Positions 12,044 through 24,512 of a stretch of DNA of 64,000 nucleotides are shown one piece after another (the first letter of the stretch is position 1; each line of letters begins with the position of its first letter). The position numbers and the translations under genes were made by a program. The stretch lies in the NCBI GenBank assembly GCA_028023455.1, contig JAQFVV010012511.1, positions 2,232,165 to 2,296,164 on the forward strand, given 5' to 3'. The notes below the pieces were generated by a model that was given only the letters and a program-made list of their open reading frames with translations, did no database searches and had not been told where the DNA came from. This stretch comes from Epiperipatus broadwayi. Taxonomy: Eukaryota; Onychophora; Udeonychophora; Euonychophora; Peripatidae.

Positions 12044-12490
12044 TCATAATATAAAGTTTTTCTTTTTCTGAAAACTCCATAAGTTATGTCTTCTCTCATT
12101 TCTATCACCAAAACCAAATTTACTTACAGTACTTTCAACTTTCAATTGTTTACCAATTCTAGAATTAAAGTCCACTATAACAATTTTAAAATGTTGTTTC
12201 GGTCTGATCAAAAGCCTATTATACATCCATATAAAAATCCTCTATTACTTCATCACTATGACAACTTATTGGGGCATAATCCTGAATTATCAGTATTTGG
12301 TATCTACTATTAAGTTGAATAAGTAATCTTGTCATTCTGTCCAATACACCATCAATCTCCACAATGTTGTTCATGTTATTTGTATTAAATCTTACTCCAC
12401 TTGTACTTCCAAATATGTGTGTCTTTGTAGTACAGTCCTTGTCCAGTTTTTAAATCAAACGTCTCTTCACCTTTCCTTTTAACTTCACAA
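12044..12490 (-). pseudogene. RTE endonuclease domain (broken)
   Basis: Would cut target DNA to prime reverse transcription. Minus-strand fragments include DIIVFCEVKRKGEET, KTGQGLYYKDTHIFGSTSGV and VEIDGVLDRMTRLLIQL, then IVIVDFNSRIGKQLKVE. The last corresponds to the conserved GDFN motif of APE-type endonucleases with G replaced by V. The wording resembles the animal 'craniofacial development protein 2-like' annotations, which are RTE endonucleases. The coding is split over at least two frames; the piece 12226-12044 is the longest open part (60 codons). Not functional. Confidence 0.7.
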
Positions 12491-12735
12491 AATACAATAA
12501 TGTCCCATTTAATAAGAGACAGTTTTTTTTTCAACTCTTCAATCTTTTTTCACTTGAAAGTGATCTGCAGTTGTAAGTATCTAAATAAAAAGTCATCATC
12601 ATATGACAACATGGATCCACAATCAGGAGATTTTAGCATCCTCCCTTTGACCACCCCTGCCTTGGTGGGAGACTTTACAGTCTCCCAGGAATAAGGAAGG
12701 ATCATTTGTTTTTGTCTGTCATGATTGTAAATATA

Positions 12736-13436
12736 TATTAGAAACAAAATTCATTTATGCACACATTTATTTATGTCTTCAAGAAAATTCAAGTAATATT
12801 TTAGTTAAGAGCTATCAAGCAACTGAAATGAAAGACCATGGTGTTTCTTAACTCAGAGATGATAAAAAAGCCAATAAATTTACCATATTAGCTAATGTGG
12901 GCTGGTGAGCAGCTCATTCATGTTCATGTATTATTTGAATAATCACGCAGCTGCAATAACAAGGACATTTGGAATTTGGAAATTTTCCCTGCTCAGTTCC
13001 TTTAAGGCTCCAAGAGTAATAAAAGAGTCTCCTTTCAGTAATAACAAATTTTCTTCTGCAGCCCCTATAAGTTATCATGTGTTATTTATTATTAATATGT
13101 AAATATGTCTGATCGATTATCTGTCTAGGAATGTTTTTAAGTTTAAATTTTATAATATGCAGTATACTATGCCAAAATGAAATATCTTTTTTAAACTTCA
13201 TATGTAAATTTTTTGAACTTGTAGGATGTAATTCATTTAATTATACAAGTAACTTTCTAGATTGAATTAGCCACTTTTAAGAGATCAAGAGTCATTGCTT
13301 AAATACATTGCCTATTATTCAACGTACTTTTTAATAGAGAAAGTAACATACATGCAATATTAATTTCTCTGATTTAATATATCAGTAAACTGTAACTTAA
13401 GTAAGACATTATAAATCAGATCATTTAAGCACCCTT

Positions 13437-13440
<4 letters not shown>
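12736..13440. other. AT-rich DNA, nothing recognised
   Basis: Short open frames (for example 12905-13102 plus) show no recognisable domain. No repeat boundary identified. Confidence 0.35.

Positions 13441-13522
<82 letters not shown>
13441..13522. repeat. (AT)n microsatellite
   Basis: Uninterrupted AT dinucleotide tract of about 82 bp. Confidence 0.97.
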
Positions 13523-13524
<2 letters not shown>

Positions 13525-13622
13525 AGCTTTTAAACATTATTAACTACAAATCATAGCAGGCTTAAATTTGTGCTTTGGTACAGCTGATAAAAAAAATTTT
13601 CCTTAAAACTGTTTTATGGCCA

Positions 13623-13762
13623 TAGCATTATCATATTTTACATTCTTTATGAGCTAATAGATATACTTTAACTGCTCATATCTCTTATAGCCTAGCATTA
13701 TCATGTTTTACATTCACAATGAGTTAATAGAGATAGTTTAACTGCTCATACCCCTTATAGCC
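13623..13762. repeat. 70-bp tandem duplication, two copies
   Basis: 13623-13692 and 13693-13762 both begin tagcattatcat.ttttacatt and end ctcata.c.cttatagcc, with a few substitutions. No coding potential. Confidence 0.85.
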
Positions 13763-14709
13763 CTTTTCAAATTTATTTTAATTTACATTGGACATTAATG
13801 ATCTTCTTTCTTTGCAATTTATTCAAGTAGCATTGAAATTCTAATATTGCCTCAAATTATTTCATATTTATAATGCAAATAATTATTTATTACATATTTA
13901 AACATTTATATATGCCAATGTTTATTGTGAAAAAATGAGGATTAAGTGAGTCTGCTTTGTGTTATAATGAATCATTCAAAATAAACAAAAGTAAGTAAAA
14001 CAACTATTTTACATGTTCAAATTTTAGCAATATATATATATATAGTATAGATAATATTTAAATAAGATAACATCAGATAGTAATCTAAAACAAATTTTGA
14101 GTAGTCTGTTGCTGGTTAGTAGTTAGTTTGAATATTAAAGAAAAAGTAAATTAGTTCTGGCTGACAAGAATTGTACACAGTTCTTTTCACATAGATGAAG
14201 ACTAACAAACACACAAAAAAATCTTATGCAACAAATTAAAAATTGAAGAAGTTTAAAAATAAATTTATATGCAGTACATCAAGTTTCATGAAATTACATG
14301 TACCATGGCAGTGAATTGTAATTAACTGTAAGAAAAATGTGTTAAATATATTAAAATAATCTATGTTCGGTATTGAACTTGTATTTGTCTCTATTTTTAT
14401 TAATTGACATGTCAAGTGCAATTTCTAGATAACATTCATTAATTGTGAGCTTAGTCTATGCAAAGAAATTTCTCATGATATTTTTCATTAGATTTATTGT
14501 TTGCCTAGCCTAGTTATGATTTGTCAATATTTTATATATATGATCTACATTTTTATTTCTTTTATTTATAAACAATTGTTTTTAATACAATAACAAACAC
14601 ACTTTTATTAATTTGCATATATCAGGCTTAGTATTTAGAATAACTTAAAAATTTCTATAACTTGTAGCTTAAACCCAATTTATTCCTAGCGAGTTAATTA
14701 CAACAAGTA
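13763..14709. other. AT-rich DNA, nothing recognised
   Basis: A short (TA)n tract at about 14032-14042. The small minus-strand frame 14421-14236 has no recognisable domain. Confidence 0.35.
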
Positions 14710-14880
14710 TAACACAGGCAAAACTCTCCATACAGTAGTGCCACTCAGTGCCAATCAGAGTAATGGATGCCAGAATTTTGATTACTCTGTTTAGCACTGA
14801 GTGGCACTACTGTATGGAGAGTTTTGCCTGTGTTAATAACAGTTATGTGCTAGCATAAGAAATGGTAATCATGTGATGTT
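14710..14880. repeat. Head-to-head foldback of the hammerhead-repeat 3' part
   Basis: Arms 14710-14764 and 14781-14835 are reverse complements over 55 bp with about two mismatches, around a 16-base centre. Each arm carries the words 'gagtggcactactgtatgg' and 'agagttttgcctgtgtta', which in the 27.8-28.6 kb unit form the segment downstream of the hammerhead. The right flank continues with 'agcataagaaatgg.aatcatgtgatgttt', also unit sequence. The ribozyme core is absent here. Confidence 0.85.
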
Positions 14881-16532
14881 TAATGGTATAATAAATATAG
14901 TTAATATTTATAACTTTCCACATCTGTGTAAATTGATAAATATATTTTTTGATCAGCTTTACTCCTGTTTTACTATATTGTTCATTTTTATATTAAAAAT
15001 TTAGATCGTGTGTGTTTGTGTAAACAATGATAATTCGGTTAATTAAAACAAAATTATATACATTATAATATGTTAAATAATGTGAATATTGACAAAAAAA
15101 AACGCCTGATGTATTCTGAGCAATATCGCAAGCAGTCCGCAGCTAAAAAAAAAAAATCCGTGCTTGATTCAGGAAATATCCGTAATTATAATTGTAATAA
15201 TGTAATATATTGCCGATAAAATGATTTCTCTTTTAAAAAAAAGACACTTTTTAATGCAATCCATTTCATTTAGTAAATGTAATTACTGTAACTTTCACAT
15301 TTGTTATTTTAATAAACTTAAATAGTTTTATTTTATCTGCTCCAACTTTTCTTTAATATGGGATAAATCAAAAACTGTAAACATACTTTAAAGTGTTACT
15401 TTAAAAATGTGTATATAAATTACAAGCATAAACTATATACTTTTTTTCTCATTCAGATGCGTTTCACTGATCAATACTATGGATGAATAGTATACCAATG
15501 TTGTTGTTTTTTACTATGGATGGATAGTATACCAATGTTCATTTTTAAAATGAATGTTGTGTCCTAAAAAAAACTGTTTGCGTAATTTGCTTTCTTTTTC
15601 TTTCTTTTTTTTTTTTTTTTTTAAAAAAAAAGATTTTTCAACAACAAAAAATTCATATGATCATGTGATGGTGTTTGGACAGAATCAACTTTGAAATATT
15701 CATGGTAGAAACTGAATATCAGATATGTTATATATAACTGAAGATCTAAAGATTAATAATAGCATATGGAGCTATGTGTGATATTCTGATATTCATTTAG
15801 TTGCAAATCTAATTCCATTCAATTAACCAATCTTTTTGTTGTTGTTGTTTTATTTAGCTTTAGAATCAATCCTGTATCTTTAGCTCTTAAATTTACCGCT
15901 TACTACTGCATTAATCCACATATGTTATTCACATATTAAATTACAGAATGAAAAAATAATGTAAACAAAATCTGAAAAATGTACATTAATTAGTTGGTAG
16001 AAGTTTTATATATTCTGTATAACATTTTAAAGTAGGTCAAAAATTACTTTTCATCTTGTTTTGTCTTCAAATTCTGTAGAGATTATGAATAAATATCAAA
16101 AGTTAATTGATCATATATAAAATTTATTTCTATAAATTAAATTCTGGTTAGGCTTGAAAACTAGACTAATTTTTGAAAACGCTAAAAGAACTCCTCTATT
16201 ATTTTTCTTTTCCTTGTAGAATTGAGATTTCATAGTTTCATTTGTTTCCTGTCAATTAACTTTGCTGCGGATTCTAATATAATTAAATCTCTGCTTCTTT
16301 TTTTTTTTCCATTTATTTTTACAGATTATGTTATTATTTAATGCTTTAGAGATTTCTCATTAGCCTTAAAAGTGCATTTGTTTTCATGTCAAAGGTGAAG
16401 AAATTTTAGTTGATAATATAAATCAAACTGTTGATTGATTGATATTAGATTTTTAGCTAGACATGAAATGCTGTTATATGGAAAAATAAATAATAGAATA
16501 GTTTTTTTATTTAGGAATTCATAAGAAATTTA
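14881..16532. other. AT-rich DNA with one small tandem repeat
   Basis: 15477-15540 holds two copies of about 36 bp containing 'actatggatg.atagtatac'. The remainder is AT-rich with long T and A runs (15588-15631) and no recognised feature. Confidence 0.4.
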
Positions 16533-16612
16533 AGCACTGGAACTGACAGAGATAGACTTTGATCCATAGACCTTTTTTCTAGAACTGCACCAAATCATGC
16601 GAGCTAATTTAC
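16533..16612 (-). repeat. tRNA-Gln-derived SINE copy
   Basis: The plus strand reads gcactggaactgacagagat, then gatccatagacc, then ctgcaccaaatca. This is the reverse complement of the SINE order at 2091-2180, including its 'gtcagttccagtgc' tail word. Diverged; pol III boxes degraded. Confidence 0.55.
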
Positions 16613-16769
16613 AATTGTTTGATGTCTTCGGAACAGCTTCGTTAAAATATTTTGATGTTAAGAGTGCATTACAATTTCCAAGTATATATATATATGTATG
16701 CAATGAAACATTTATATTATTAAAATAATATTCACTCTTAAATATATTAATATGCATTTGAATGGAGTC

Positions 16770-17150
16770 TTATCTATTAATTTGTTTATCAATCTATCTA
16801 GCTATTTTTGTATATATCTATATGTCTGTCAGTCTATCTATCAATTCCCTCTCTGCTTTTCTGTTTATCTAGTTAGCTATTTTTATATCTGTCTGTATGT
16901 CTGTCAGTCTATCTGTCAATTATCTCTCTGCTTTTCTATTTATACATTCATTCTTCGTGTATCTATCTATATTATAATTCAGACAATTATGAATTCATAC
17001 TCACAGATACATCCATTCATTCAATTATCTATATATTTATATTTCCATTTACTCATTCATCTATCTGCCTACCCACCTATCTACATTTTTTCCTTTCCTA
17101 CCTATCTTCCTATATTCCTTCTTATCTCACTTCCTGATTCTAGCCTTTTC
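16770..17150. repeat. Degenerate (TCTA)n/(TCTG)n tetranucleotide tract
   Basis: Imperfect repeats of tcta, tctg, catt and ctat over nearly 400 bp. They create an artificial plus-strand open frame (16752-17195) rich in I, Y, S and L. No protein is implied. Confidence 0.85.
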
Positions 17151-18124
17151 TTTTTATATATATATATTCAAATTTTATTCTTATCTCATATATAAATAGA
17201 TGAAATTCTTTGCCTGGCAGAATAGTAAAATGAATTTAAAGTTTTATAATTATATTAATTCAAAAGCAGCCTATCAATGACTAAAATTAAATAATTTATT
17301 GCTATACTAAAATTACATTAATTGGGTTGCTAAGAATTTATGTAACACATATATCTAGAAAACAATATTATCTTCATGAATTTGATCATTTGAAAAATAA
17401 TGCAAAAATTTAGATGAATGCTTTTAAAGATATATCTATTTTATCTACTTATTTAGATTTAGACAGAGCTATTTAACTTATTAAAGTTAAAAGTCCTTTT
17501 AATTTTAAAAATGAAAAATTTTAGTCCCTATGACATATCTAGAGAAGTTGTGCCATCTAACTTAAATAATGCTTTTTTATTTCATTGTATTAAAAAAACT
17601 AATAATTATTGTGGAATATTATTTTTAAACATTGCAACTAATTTACTAATAGAATTTTAATGAATTGTCATAAATAAATAATTTGCAAAGTCTTAGTGTG
17701 GTTTTTGAAAAGATAGTAAGTACTATAGTAAGTTTTGTTTTTATCAGTGCATCATTCACATTTAGTTCAATCCATCATAACATTCCATCAGCCAGAGTTC
17801 AGATTAACCCCCCATACCGTAGATAAATATGGAACATACACTTTTTCAAGTGAGGTATGTAGCACATTATAATTTTACTTCATATATGCATTATTATTTT
17901 TTTAGAGATACTTGAACTTAAATTCATATATGTATGCATAATATTTTAATGGGTGTTTGAGATGGAAATATTTAATGTATGGAGTTATTTATTATCATTA
18001 CATAATTAGAAAGCATTTTATCTGGAAGAGTAGCTAATGAAACTCAAGTGCTCCAGGCCAAGAATTGAAGTAAAACTTTCAGGCTAATTGCATTCAAAAA
18101 GAGATCCTCTTTGAATGCTACTCT
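17151..18124. other. AT-rich DNA, nothing recognised
   Basis: No domain, RNA gene or element end recognised on either strand. Confidence 0.35.
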
Positions 18125-18272
18125 AGATCTAATATAGAGAACAAAACATTGCAGTTTACATACATATATATATAATGTGTTCATGGAGTTAAATTGTAAG
18201 ATCTAATATAGAGAACAAAACATTGCAGTTTACATACATATATATATAATGTGTTCATGGAGTTAAATTGTA
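18125..18272. repeat. Exact 74-bp tandem duplication
   Basis: 18125-18198 and 18199-18272 are identical, each beginning agatctaatatagagaac and ending gagttaaattgta. Identity implies a recent duplication. Confidence 0.95.
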
Positions 18273-19211
18273 ACATGTAGTGTATGACTTATTTGAAAAA
18301 GTTAGATTCCATATATATCTATAGTGTGAGAGGTTGGTCTGACTTCTGGACTGATGGATAGTTGTAATAGGATTCATCTAAAGATGAATGTTGCACTGAT
18401 AAAAAAAAAATTCACAATGCATATTGCCGTGTTATAATTGTTTACTCCTTCACAAGATATTGAAGTTTTTAGAAACTTGTCCTTATTTTGGCTTAGAGTG
18501 GTGTAGTGAGATGAACTGATAAAAACAAATAGCTTATAAGTATTAGGTAATTTTAGTTGTCAGCAAATACAAAAAAAAATTGTTGTAAGCATAAATATTT
18601 ATATGTTGCTTTTATCAATTTGATCATGAATGTTAATTTGGTTAAGTAAAAACATTCCTGATGCTGTTTGAAATTAGATAGTTGACTGTTGAAATCTATT
18701 CATATTTTACAATTTTTATATTATAGCATGTGAATAAGTGCTCAGATGAAATGTGAGCAATTTGAAATAAAATTTAATATTTTAAACAAATATAGACACT
18801 ATCTTCTGCTTTGCTTTGCATTTTTATAATTTTTATAGATAGCTTCAGGGAGAAGATATTAAGATATTATAGTTAGATGATAAAGTTTTTAATTTCAAGT
18901 AGTTAAAATTAAAAATAACATCTGGGGGAGGGGGGATTCTGGATTCATCATATACTCTTGATTGTGCTTTTTTTTATTATTCAAATATAATTTACTACTA
19001 ACCCATTAATGAAAGAAAGATAATTATTTTTACCTTGGCTAATTATAAGCTAGAGAATATCATTCAGATATATTTGTACATAGGAGTCTGTAGTGGTTCG
19101 AACAAATTAAAAAATAAGTTTTCATCATAATAATATAACTAAAATATAATAAATAAATATCTTTATAAAAATCATTTTTTTGCACTTTTCACAGTGCTTT
19201 TATTCAATTTT
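18273..19211. other. AT-rich DNA, nothing recognised
   Basis: Contains a short G-run (about 18925-18936). No coding or RNA feature recognised. Confidence 0.35.
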
Positions 19212-19216
19212 CTGAC

Positions 19217-19938
19217 TGTTGTGTTTGGCTGAATTGCAGGTTTCAGACTCAAACCAACAATAATATCAAAAAATAAGAACATTCACAAAATACAGTTGTA
19301 CTTAGATAAATGTAGTTAATACTGTGCTGGTCATGCTGAATGACTGGACTCATTTCCAACTGTATAGATTAGCTTGCCTCATGAGTTCTAGTCTTAACTC
19401 TTCTGGTTGTACTGGTCACCTTGCTTCGAGTTTGTTAAATGACTCTTCTGACTGTACTAGACAGCTTGCCTCGAGTCTACCATAGTCATAGCAGCTTCCA
19501 GTCCTATCATGGACTTGCCTCACTGCATAGACATATCTGTAATGAATATAGTAGAAATACCTTTGCTGTTGGAAGTAGTTTCAATAGACGGCACATTCAG
19601 TCATTCAGGTAGTCAAATTTCTCTCTCTCCTAAAAGTGCATACTATCATTTAGGTTAGACAGACATTCTCTGGCTTGCCTCCAAAAAGGCTGATGACTAT
19701 TTATTGCCAGATCCCTTATCTTAAGCTGGCAGCAATTAGATTCAGAGAGCCTAATCAATGGTAGGATTTTATTCATATGTTTACATATTGACCATCCTTA
19801 TGTTTCACCCTTTGGTTATGTTTATACATTGATTATCCACATGTTTACACATTGATTAGTTGCAATGAGTACTCAATCTGATCAGATAAGGAAGGAATCT
19901 GGACTAGTCCACTTCTGAATGCAAGATCAGATATGACA
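19217..19938 (+). mobile_element. Solo LTR (Ty3-type family) with 5-bp target duplication
   Basis: The segment begins TGTTGTGTTTGG and ends GATATGACA, and is flanked on both sides by the direct repeat ctgac (19212-19216 and 19939-19943), a perfect 5-bp target duplication. It shares its start (TGTTGTGTTTGG.T), internal words (caaaccaaca, 'gcctccaaaa.ggctga', 'tagtccacttctgaa.gca') and its end with the LTR at 31188-31746, which belongs to an element with recognisable Ty3-type pol. It therefore arose by LTR-LTR recombination of a sister element. Strand is given as the TGTTG...GACA orientation; by comparison with 31188-31746 the coding strand of the lost element was minus. Confidence 0.9.
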
Positions 19939-20130
19939 CTGACAATTTTGATTATCTAGCAATTGTTTATTTATCTAAACATATAACAACTTTATCTTTA
20001 TTTTTTTAAAATATATATGCATATATAATAACCTTCACTAAACATGAAAATGCTACATTGACTCCTTACTGCCACAACATAGTTACTAAAAAAAATTTCA
20101 TAAGATTTTAAAAATTTGGTAGTAAGATCA

Positions 20131-20228
20131 TAAGACCAATAAATATGTTTTTAAATTATTGGATGTGAAAATAATAAACTAAGACCAATTAATATGTTTT
20201 TAAATTATTGGATGTGAAAATAATAAAC
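20131..20228. repeat. 49-bp tandem duplication
   Basis: 20131-20179 and 20180-20228 differ by one or two bases; each contains atatgtttttaaattattgg and ends aataataaac. Confidence 0.95.
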
Positions 20229-20735
20229 CTATTATTGTAAGGGCATATCTTCCTTGGATTAAGCATGGGAAATAAATGAGAAATAAAAGGCTTCATAGAC
20301 AAACTCCATTTAACTTACAAACAATTTAAAGAGATGCCATATTGATTATTTTCATTGGAAGGATAGAGCTGAGGAAGTAATGCAATGGTCATCTTTAATT
20401 AAGGCAAACTGTTGAAATCTTTCAGAAATTGCACTTCACTTCTGAAGATAAAAGATAACATTATAGGACATAAATAAACAGATAACAATATAAGTGGGTG
20501 TAATTGTAGTCATTGAATTTGCTTATATATCATCACAAAATTATCTTTATCACATTGTTTTTTTTTTTCAGGATTAAAATGGTCACATTTTTTTAATGAA
20601 TGGCTGCTTGGAACGGTTTGCAGTTCTTTACTCAAAAATTAATTTCAAATACGTGTGGTTATGATGTTCATTAAAAATATAGAGAACTTGAACGAAATGC
20701 GCATATTGGTGATTATTCATCTTTTCTACATGTGT
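20229..20735. other. AT-rich DNA, nothing recognised
   Basis: No coding, RNA or repeat feature identified. Confidence 0.35.
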
Positions 20736-20739
20736 ATGA

Positions 20740-20812
20740 TCATGTGTATCAGTGGTATCAGATAGTGTGGATAGTTGACGGGTGCTTGAAAGTCTGTGTT
20801 CAAACTCCCTTT
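20740..20812 (+). repeat. tRNA-like SINE (third family), copy 1
   Basis: The segment ends in a B-box-like tgttcaaactccc following 'gcttgaaagtctg', with 'gtggtatcagatagtgtgg' in the A-box half. The word 'gaaagtctg.gttcaaa' recurs at 21783-21802 and 42573-42596. The low arm pairing indicates a SINE rather than a gene. Confidence 0.45.
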
Positions 20813-21639
20813 ATTTACAATTAAGCTCCAGGTATATGAAGAATGCCTGTATTTCAAATCTTAGATGTTCATATAAAAGTTTATTTAAATTTTTTATTTG
20901 GTTGAGTTTTCAGAAATATATACATTTTCTTTTCTTTTTTTGTCATATCTTCAGAAAAACATTTCCACTTCTCTACTCTACTAATTTTTTTAATAGTTTA
21001 TTTAGCATTTCCCCCCTTAGGCTTTATATTCTTATCTGTATTTATATATATTCAAATATTTTTTTTTTTAGACTTCATTTTTAATCTTTTTTTTTTTAAT
21101 TTCTGAACCATTTCTAATATATATTGTATATTTCTAAACATCTCTATGTTATAAATATATATATCACTTATATAACTTAAATTGTTGTTAATAAAAAATA
21201 TTAAAGAAAAGTTACAGTAATGACAGCTATTTGTAATAATAAAAGTCATCGTCTAGTTGTAGCCTGCTATTAATAAACATGAGAATTTAATATCATTTAT
21301 ACAGATGTTATTTAAATTACGTTAATAAAGAAATTTGTTTGAAGTACAGAAAATATATTTATTTTTTGTTTTCCTGTTTAGACATTGTCTGTTTTCTAAT
21401 ATTATAATTAATATTTTTAAAAAACTTCCAAAGAGAAATTACCTTATTTTATTGTATCTAATAATTTTTGTGCGAGATATGGGGAGAGAGAGAACAGTAA
21501 TAAAATCACAGGAAATTGGGATTTTTCCAGATACACTATCGGAAACGTAATCAAACATTAATAAAGAAAAAGCACATTTTTATTCTAGAATTGTTTTATT
21601 ATTTATATGTGCGGCCTTTTTTTTTTTTCTAGTAAAATT

Positions 21640-21694
21640 AACTTTAAAAGTGTAAGTCTTGCGTTGTTAGCCGAGAAACTTTAAAAGTGTAAGT
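21640..21694 (+). repeat. 19-bp SINE head flanked by perfect 18-bp direct repeats
   Basis: aactttaaaagtgtaagt occurs at 21640-21657 and again at 21677-21694. Between them lie only 19 bases, cttgcgttgttagccgaga, containing the A-box start of the SINE seen at 2470-2558 (gcattgttagccgagag). This looks like a target-primed insertion reduced to the 5' tRNA-like end, which is the opposite of ordinary 5' truncation. Confidence 0.7.
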
Positions 21695-21754
21695 ATAAAA
21701 ATAATGTAACTTTTTATTATTAAATTTTTTGGGTTTTTTTACGAAAGACATTTC

Positions 21755-21812
21755 AAAATGGCACTGAGAGTTGTGGGTCGCGTGAAAGTCTGAGTTCGAA
21801 TCCCGCATATAT
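21755..21812 (+). repeat. tRNA-like SINE (third family), copy 2
   Basis: ggcactgagagttgtgggtc leads into gcgtgaaagtctgagttcgaatcccgc, which holds a near-consensus B-box (gagttcgaatcccgc). It matches 20740-20812 and 42555-42602. The A-box half is degraded. Confidence 0.5.
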
Positions 21813-23044
21813 TACATATATAAATGCAGGTGTTAAGCCTGTACAATGTATTAAAGACCTTTCAATTATTTAGAATTGTATAAGCTATTAAAAATATTAT
21901 ATCAATTTTTATACTCGCTTTTTTTTTTATATTAAGAACTTCTGATTGTAATGTTTACTGCATTTATTTGGAAATTTTTCAGGTAGTTGAAAATTTCTAA
22001 GCAATGTTAGTTAGGTTTTATATTTAGCTAACTTAAATCGGTATGTAACTAATTTTAGATAAAGAATAATAGTCGAAGGATAATCTGGATTAGGTATATG
22101 AATTTTCATATTCTTTTTTATTACATTGATCATGATTAATACATGAGTAGTGATGAACGAAGTATTATACATCTATACACACTGAGCCCATTATTTATTT
22201 TTATATCTTTTATTAGATTTATTAATAAGCCATTAATTTTGATTGTGCTTCCATTTTTGCTTGTTTGTTTTTAATATATACATTTTACAGTCATATTAAG
22301 AAGAAATGGGCATTGTCTCAATGAATAAAGAAACTTACTGGGGCAATATTGTATGAATTTATTTCTGGTAAAGTTGGAAGTCGAGGGATAAAAAATTGAT
22401 GTGGGATTATTGAACTATGCCAGAAGGAATCTAGTTAATAGTAAAGATCCTCATCTAAACATACCATATATATTTAAACCACAAAGATAGATAAACAGGT
22501 TACTACAGAATAATAATAATGATATGGTTTGCTAAATAAATGGATAAAGCACATAATGTTCTTACTAATTATTCTGTTAGTGATTCCAAAGCAATGAGGA
22601 AAAATAATTATTTTTTATTAAAGATTTAAAAAATGTTTATGTGAACTACATGAACAAAAGATATATCAAAAAGTGTAATAAGTTACTGTTTATATTAGAT
22701 TCTATAATTAACATTACATTAGATTCAGTAGTTTTAAAAATCCTTTAAAAGTATTTAATACTGAAGCTTCCTGTAAGATCTATAAACTGTTGGATTTGAA
22801 TATAGGCTGTGAAAATGTACTTCTAATAGGCTTATTTAGGTAACTGTCCCTTGGCTAACTTGTTTAACTATCCAAATCAATAAATCATTGAATATCTAAA
22901 TATTCTTAACTAGAGAATAAAACAAGAATGGAGAAATATTCAGATTTTCATCACTTGGTAATAAAATGAGTAAGGTCTTCTCTTTTACTTTTAGATAAAA
23001 ATAATAATGATAAAGCTTTATTGTGCTATAGTTCATAAATTTGA
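21813..23044. other. AT-rich DNA, nothing recognised
   Basis: No feature identified on either strand. Confidence 0.35.
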
Positions 23045-23106
23045 GTGTAAGAAGTGATTTGAGGACCTGAAATTCCAGAATCTGATACTATTGCTGTACC
23101 AAATCA
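23045..23106 (-). repeat. Probable tRNA-Gln-derived SINE, diverged
   Basis: The minus strand reads gtgatttggtacagcaatag, tatcagattctggaattt, caggtcctcaaatcac. This parallels gtggtttagtgtagtgatag, aggagtggactctgaagct, gaagatccatgg of the 2091-2180 copy. Similarity is partial. Confidence 0.35.
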
Positions 23107-24512
23107 CACAGGATTTATTCACTATTTTTTATAGTAATTTTCTTGAAAAGTTTTTTCCTGAGATAGATTTGATTTATTTTTAGTTAATAAATTCATTATG
23201 GCATGGTATTTACATTAAAACTGAAAGTGACAATGTAAAATTTTAGACATTGTATCCAGAGAAGTTAGCTGAAGATTTTGAATGCTTCCATATCTTTGAA
23301 ATTATATGACTATTTTCATCATCTAGTTTAATTGTTAAGTGCTTTTAGAAATTGAAACTTTTTCATATACATTTAGTTATTATTAATAACATACAGATTA
23401 ATGTTTTTCAAGTATTACTGACTTGAGTAGTATGGCAATATTAGCATGAAAATCTAACCAGTGATCTTTACTTTCAAGAATACTTAAAATTTAAAATGAT
23501 GCTCAAACCAGTTAGCCATTCTGCCAAAAGTAACAAACAGTAGGAATTTTGTATCCTTAGCTATGATGGTCCTCATGATTTGAACAAGACTAAAGAATTG
23601 CTTTCAAATATTATGAATTATTACACTAACATTTTTCTTAATTAATCTGATATATTTTACTACTGATTAAGAGCATATTATATTTTGTATAATATATGGA
23701 ATAAGCTTCTGAAAAAAAAAAACATTATTGACTCAAATGAATGTTTGATAAAAAGTACTGGAAACAAGCTATAATTTTTATCATTTTATTATTGCTTAAT
23801 TTGAAACAGGTGATGAATTTAACCAATCAAATTGCAAAATAATTCAAAATTAAACTGAATAAAGAATAATGTCCATCACTAGAAATTACTAATAATAATG
23901 TGTATTAATTAAATAATAGATGTAATTGTATTTAGTTTATCAAAAATGTGAGTTTTTCATATGAAACAAAGCACCACATGGATTTCTCTGCTTACTTTTA
24001 TCATCTGCATAAGGAGCATCCAAAGTAGCCTATTATATAAAATTTGATTAATTAGTTGGATATTAATGATAGCACTACATTACAGAGTTATTGTTGATTT
24101 TTAGTTTTTATCAATGAGGAGAATAAAATTTACATCTATACATTGATCAGACACTTTTTATATATATTATCAACATCAATAACTTATGATTAAAATAATC
24201 CTAAGTGTAAATGTTGAATTCAGACTAAATTGTTCATATCTAAATAGCACTATAATTAGACATTAGGCTAGAAACTATATATTTTAGTAATGTCAGTTTT
24301 ATGTTAAATATAGGCACCCATTATTTATTAAGTAAAGCATTTATGTAATAATCAATAATTATAAACAAAGCATTGCATGTAAGTTCTCTGCTTATTTTCA
24401 ATATTGTATGCTTGATTATAATGAATCCTAGTTCCAACTAGTTTTTGGCTTCTTCATGGAGTATATTATCAAGTTATCTTTCTTTAAGCATTGATAAAAT
24501 TATAAAAAAAAA
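23107..24512. other. AT-rich DNA, nothing recognised
   Basis: No feature identified. Confidence 0.35.

Larger units (their letters stand above)
9889..12735 (-). mobile_element. Decayed RTE-type non-LTR retrotransposon
   Basis: Read on the minus strand: a 5' region at about 12735-12590 with 'gggagactgtaaagtctccc', an apurinic-type endonuclease region (about 12490-12040), a linker, then a reverse transcriptase region (about 11300-10450). It ends in a (GATGAT)n run at about 9894-9906, as many RTE-clade elements end in short tandem repeats. Reading frames are repeatedly broken by frameshifts and stops, so no ORF longer than 75 codons remains. A second copy with the same domain order in the same strand lies at 45505-47345. 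The clade call rests on domain words and 3' end structure, without a phylogeny. Confidence 0.75.

Noticed and set aside
13441-13522. Origin of replication or attachment site at the long (AT)n tract
   Set aside because: Simple dinucleotide microsatellite; nothing around it supports a functional site.
16752-17195. Plus-strand 147-codon open frame, the longest on its strand
   Set aside because: It is generated by the degenerate TCTA/TCTG tetranucleotide tract; the composition is I/Y/S/L repeats without domain or splice context.
18125-18272. Start of a CRISPR or satellite array
   Set aside because: Only two contiguous copies without spacers; a plain tandem duplication. No CRISPR-like spacing is seen anywhere in the window.
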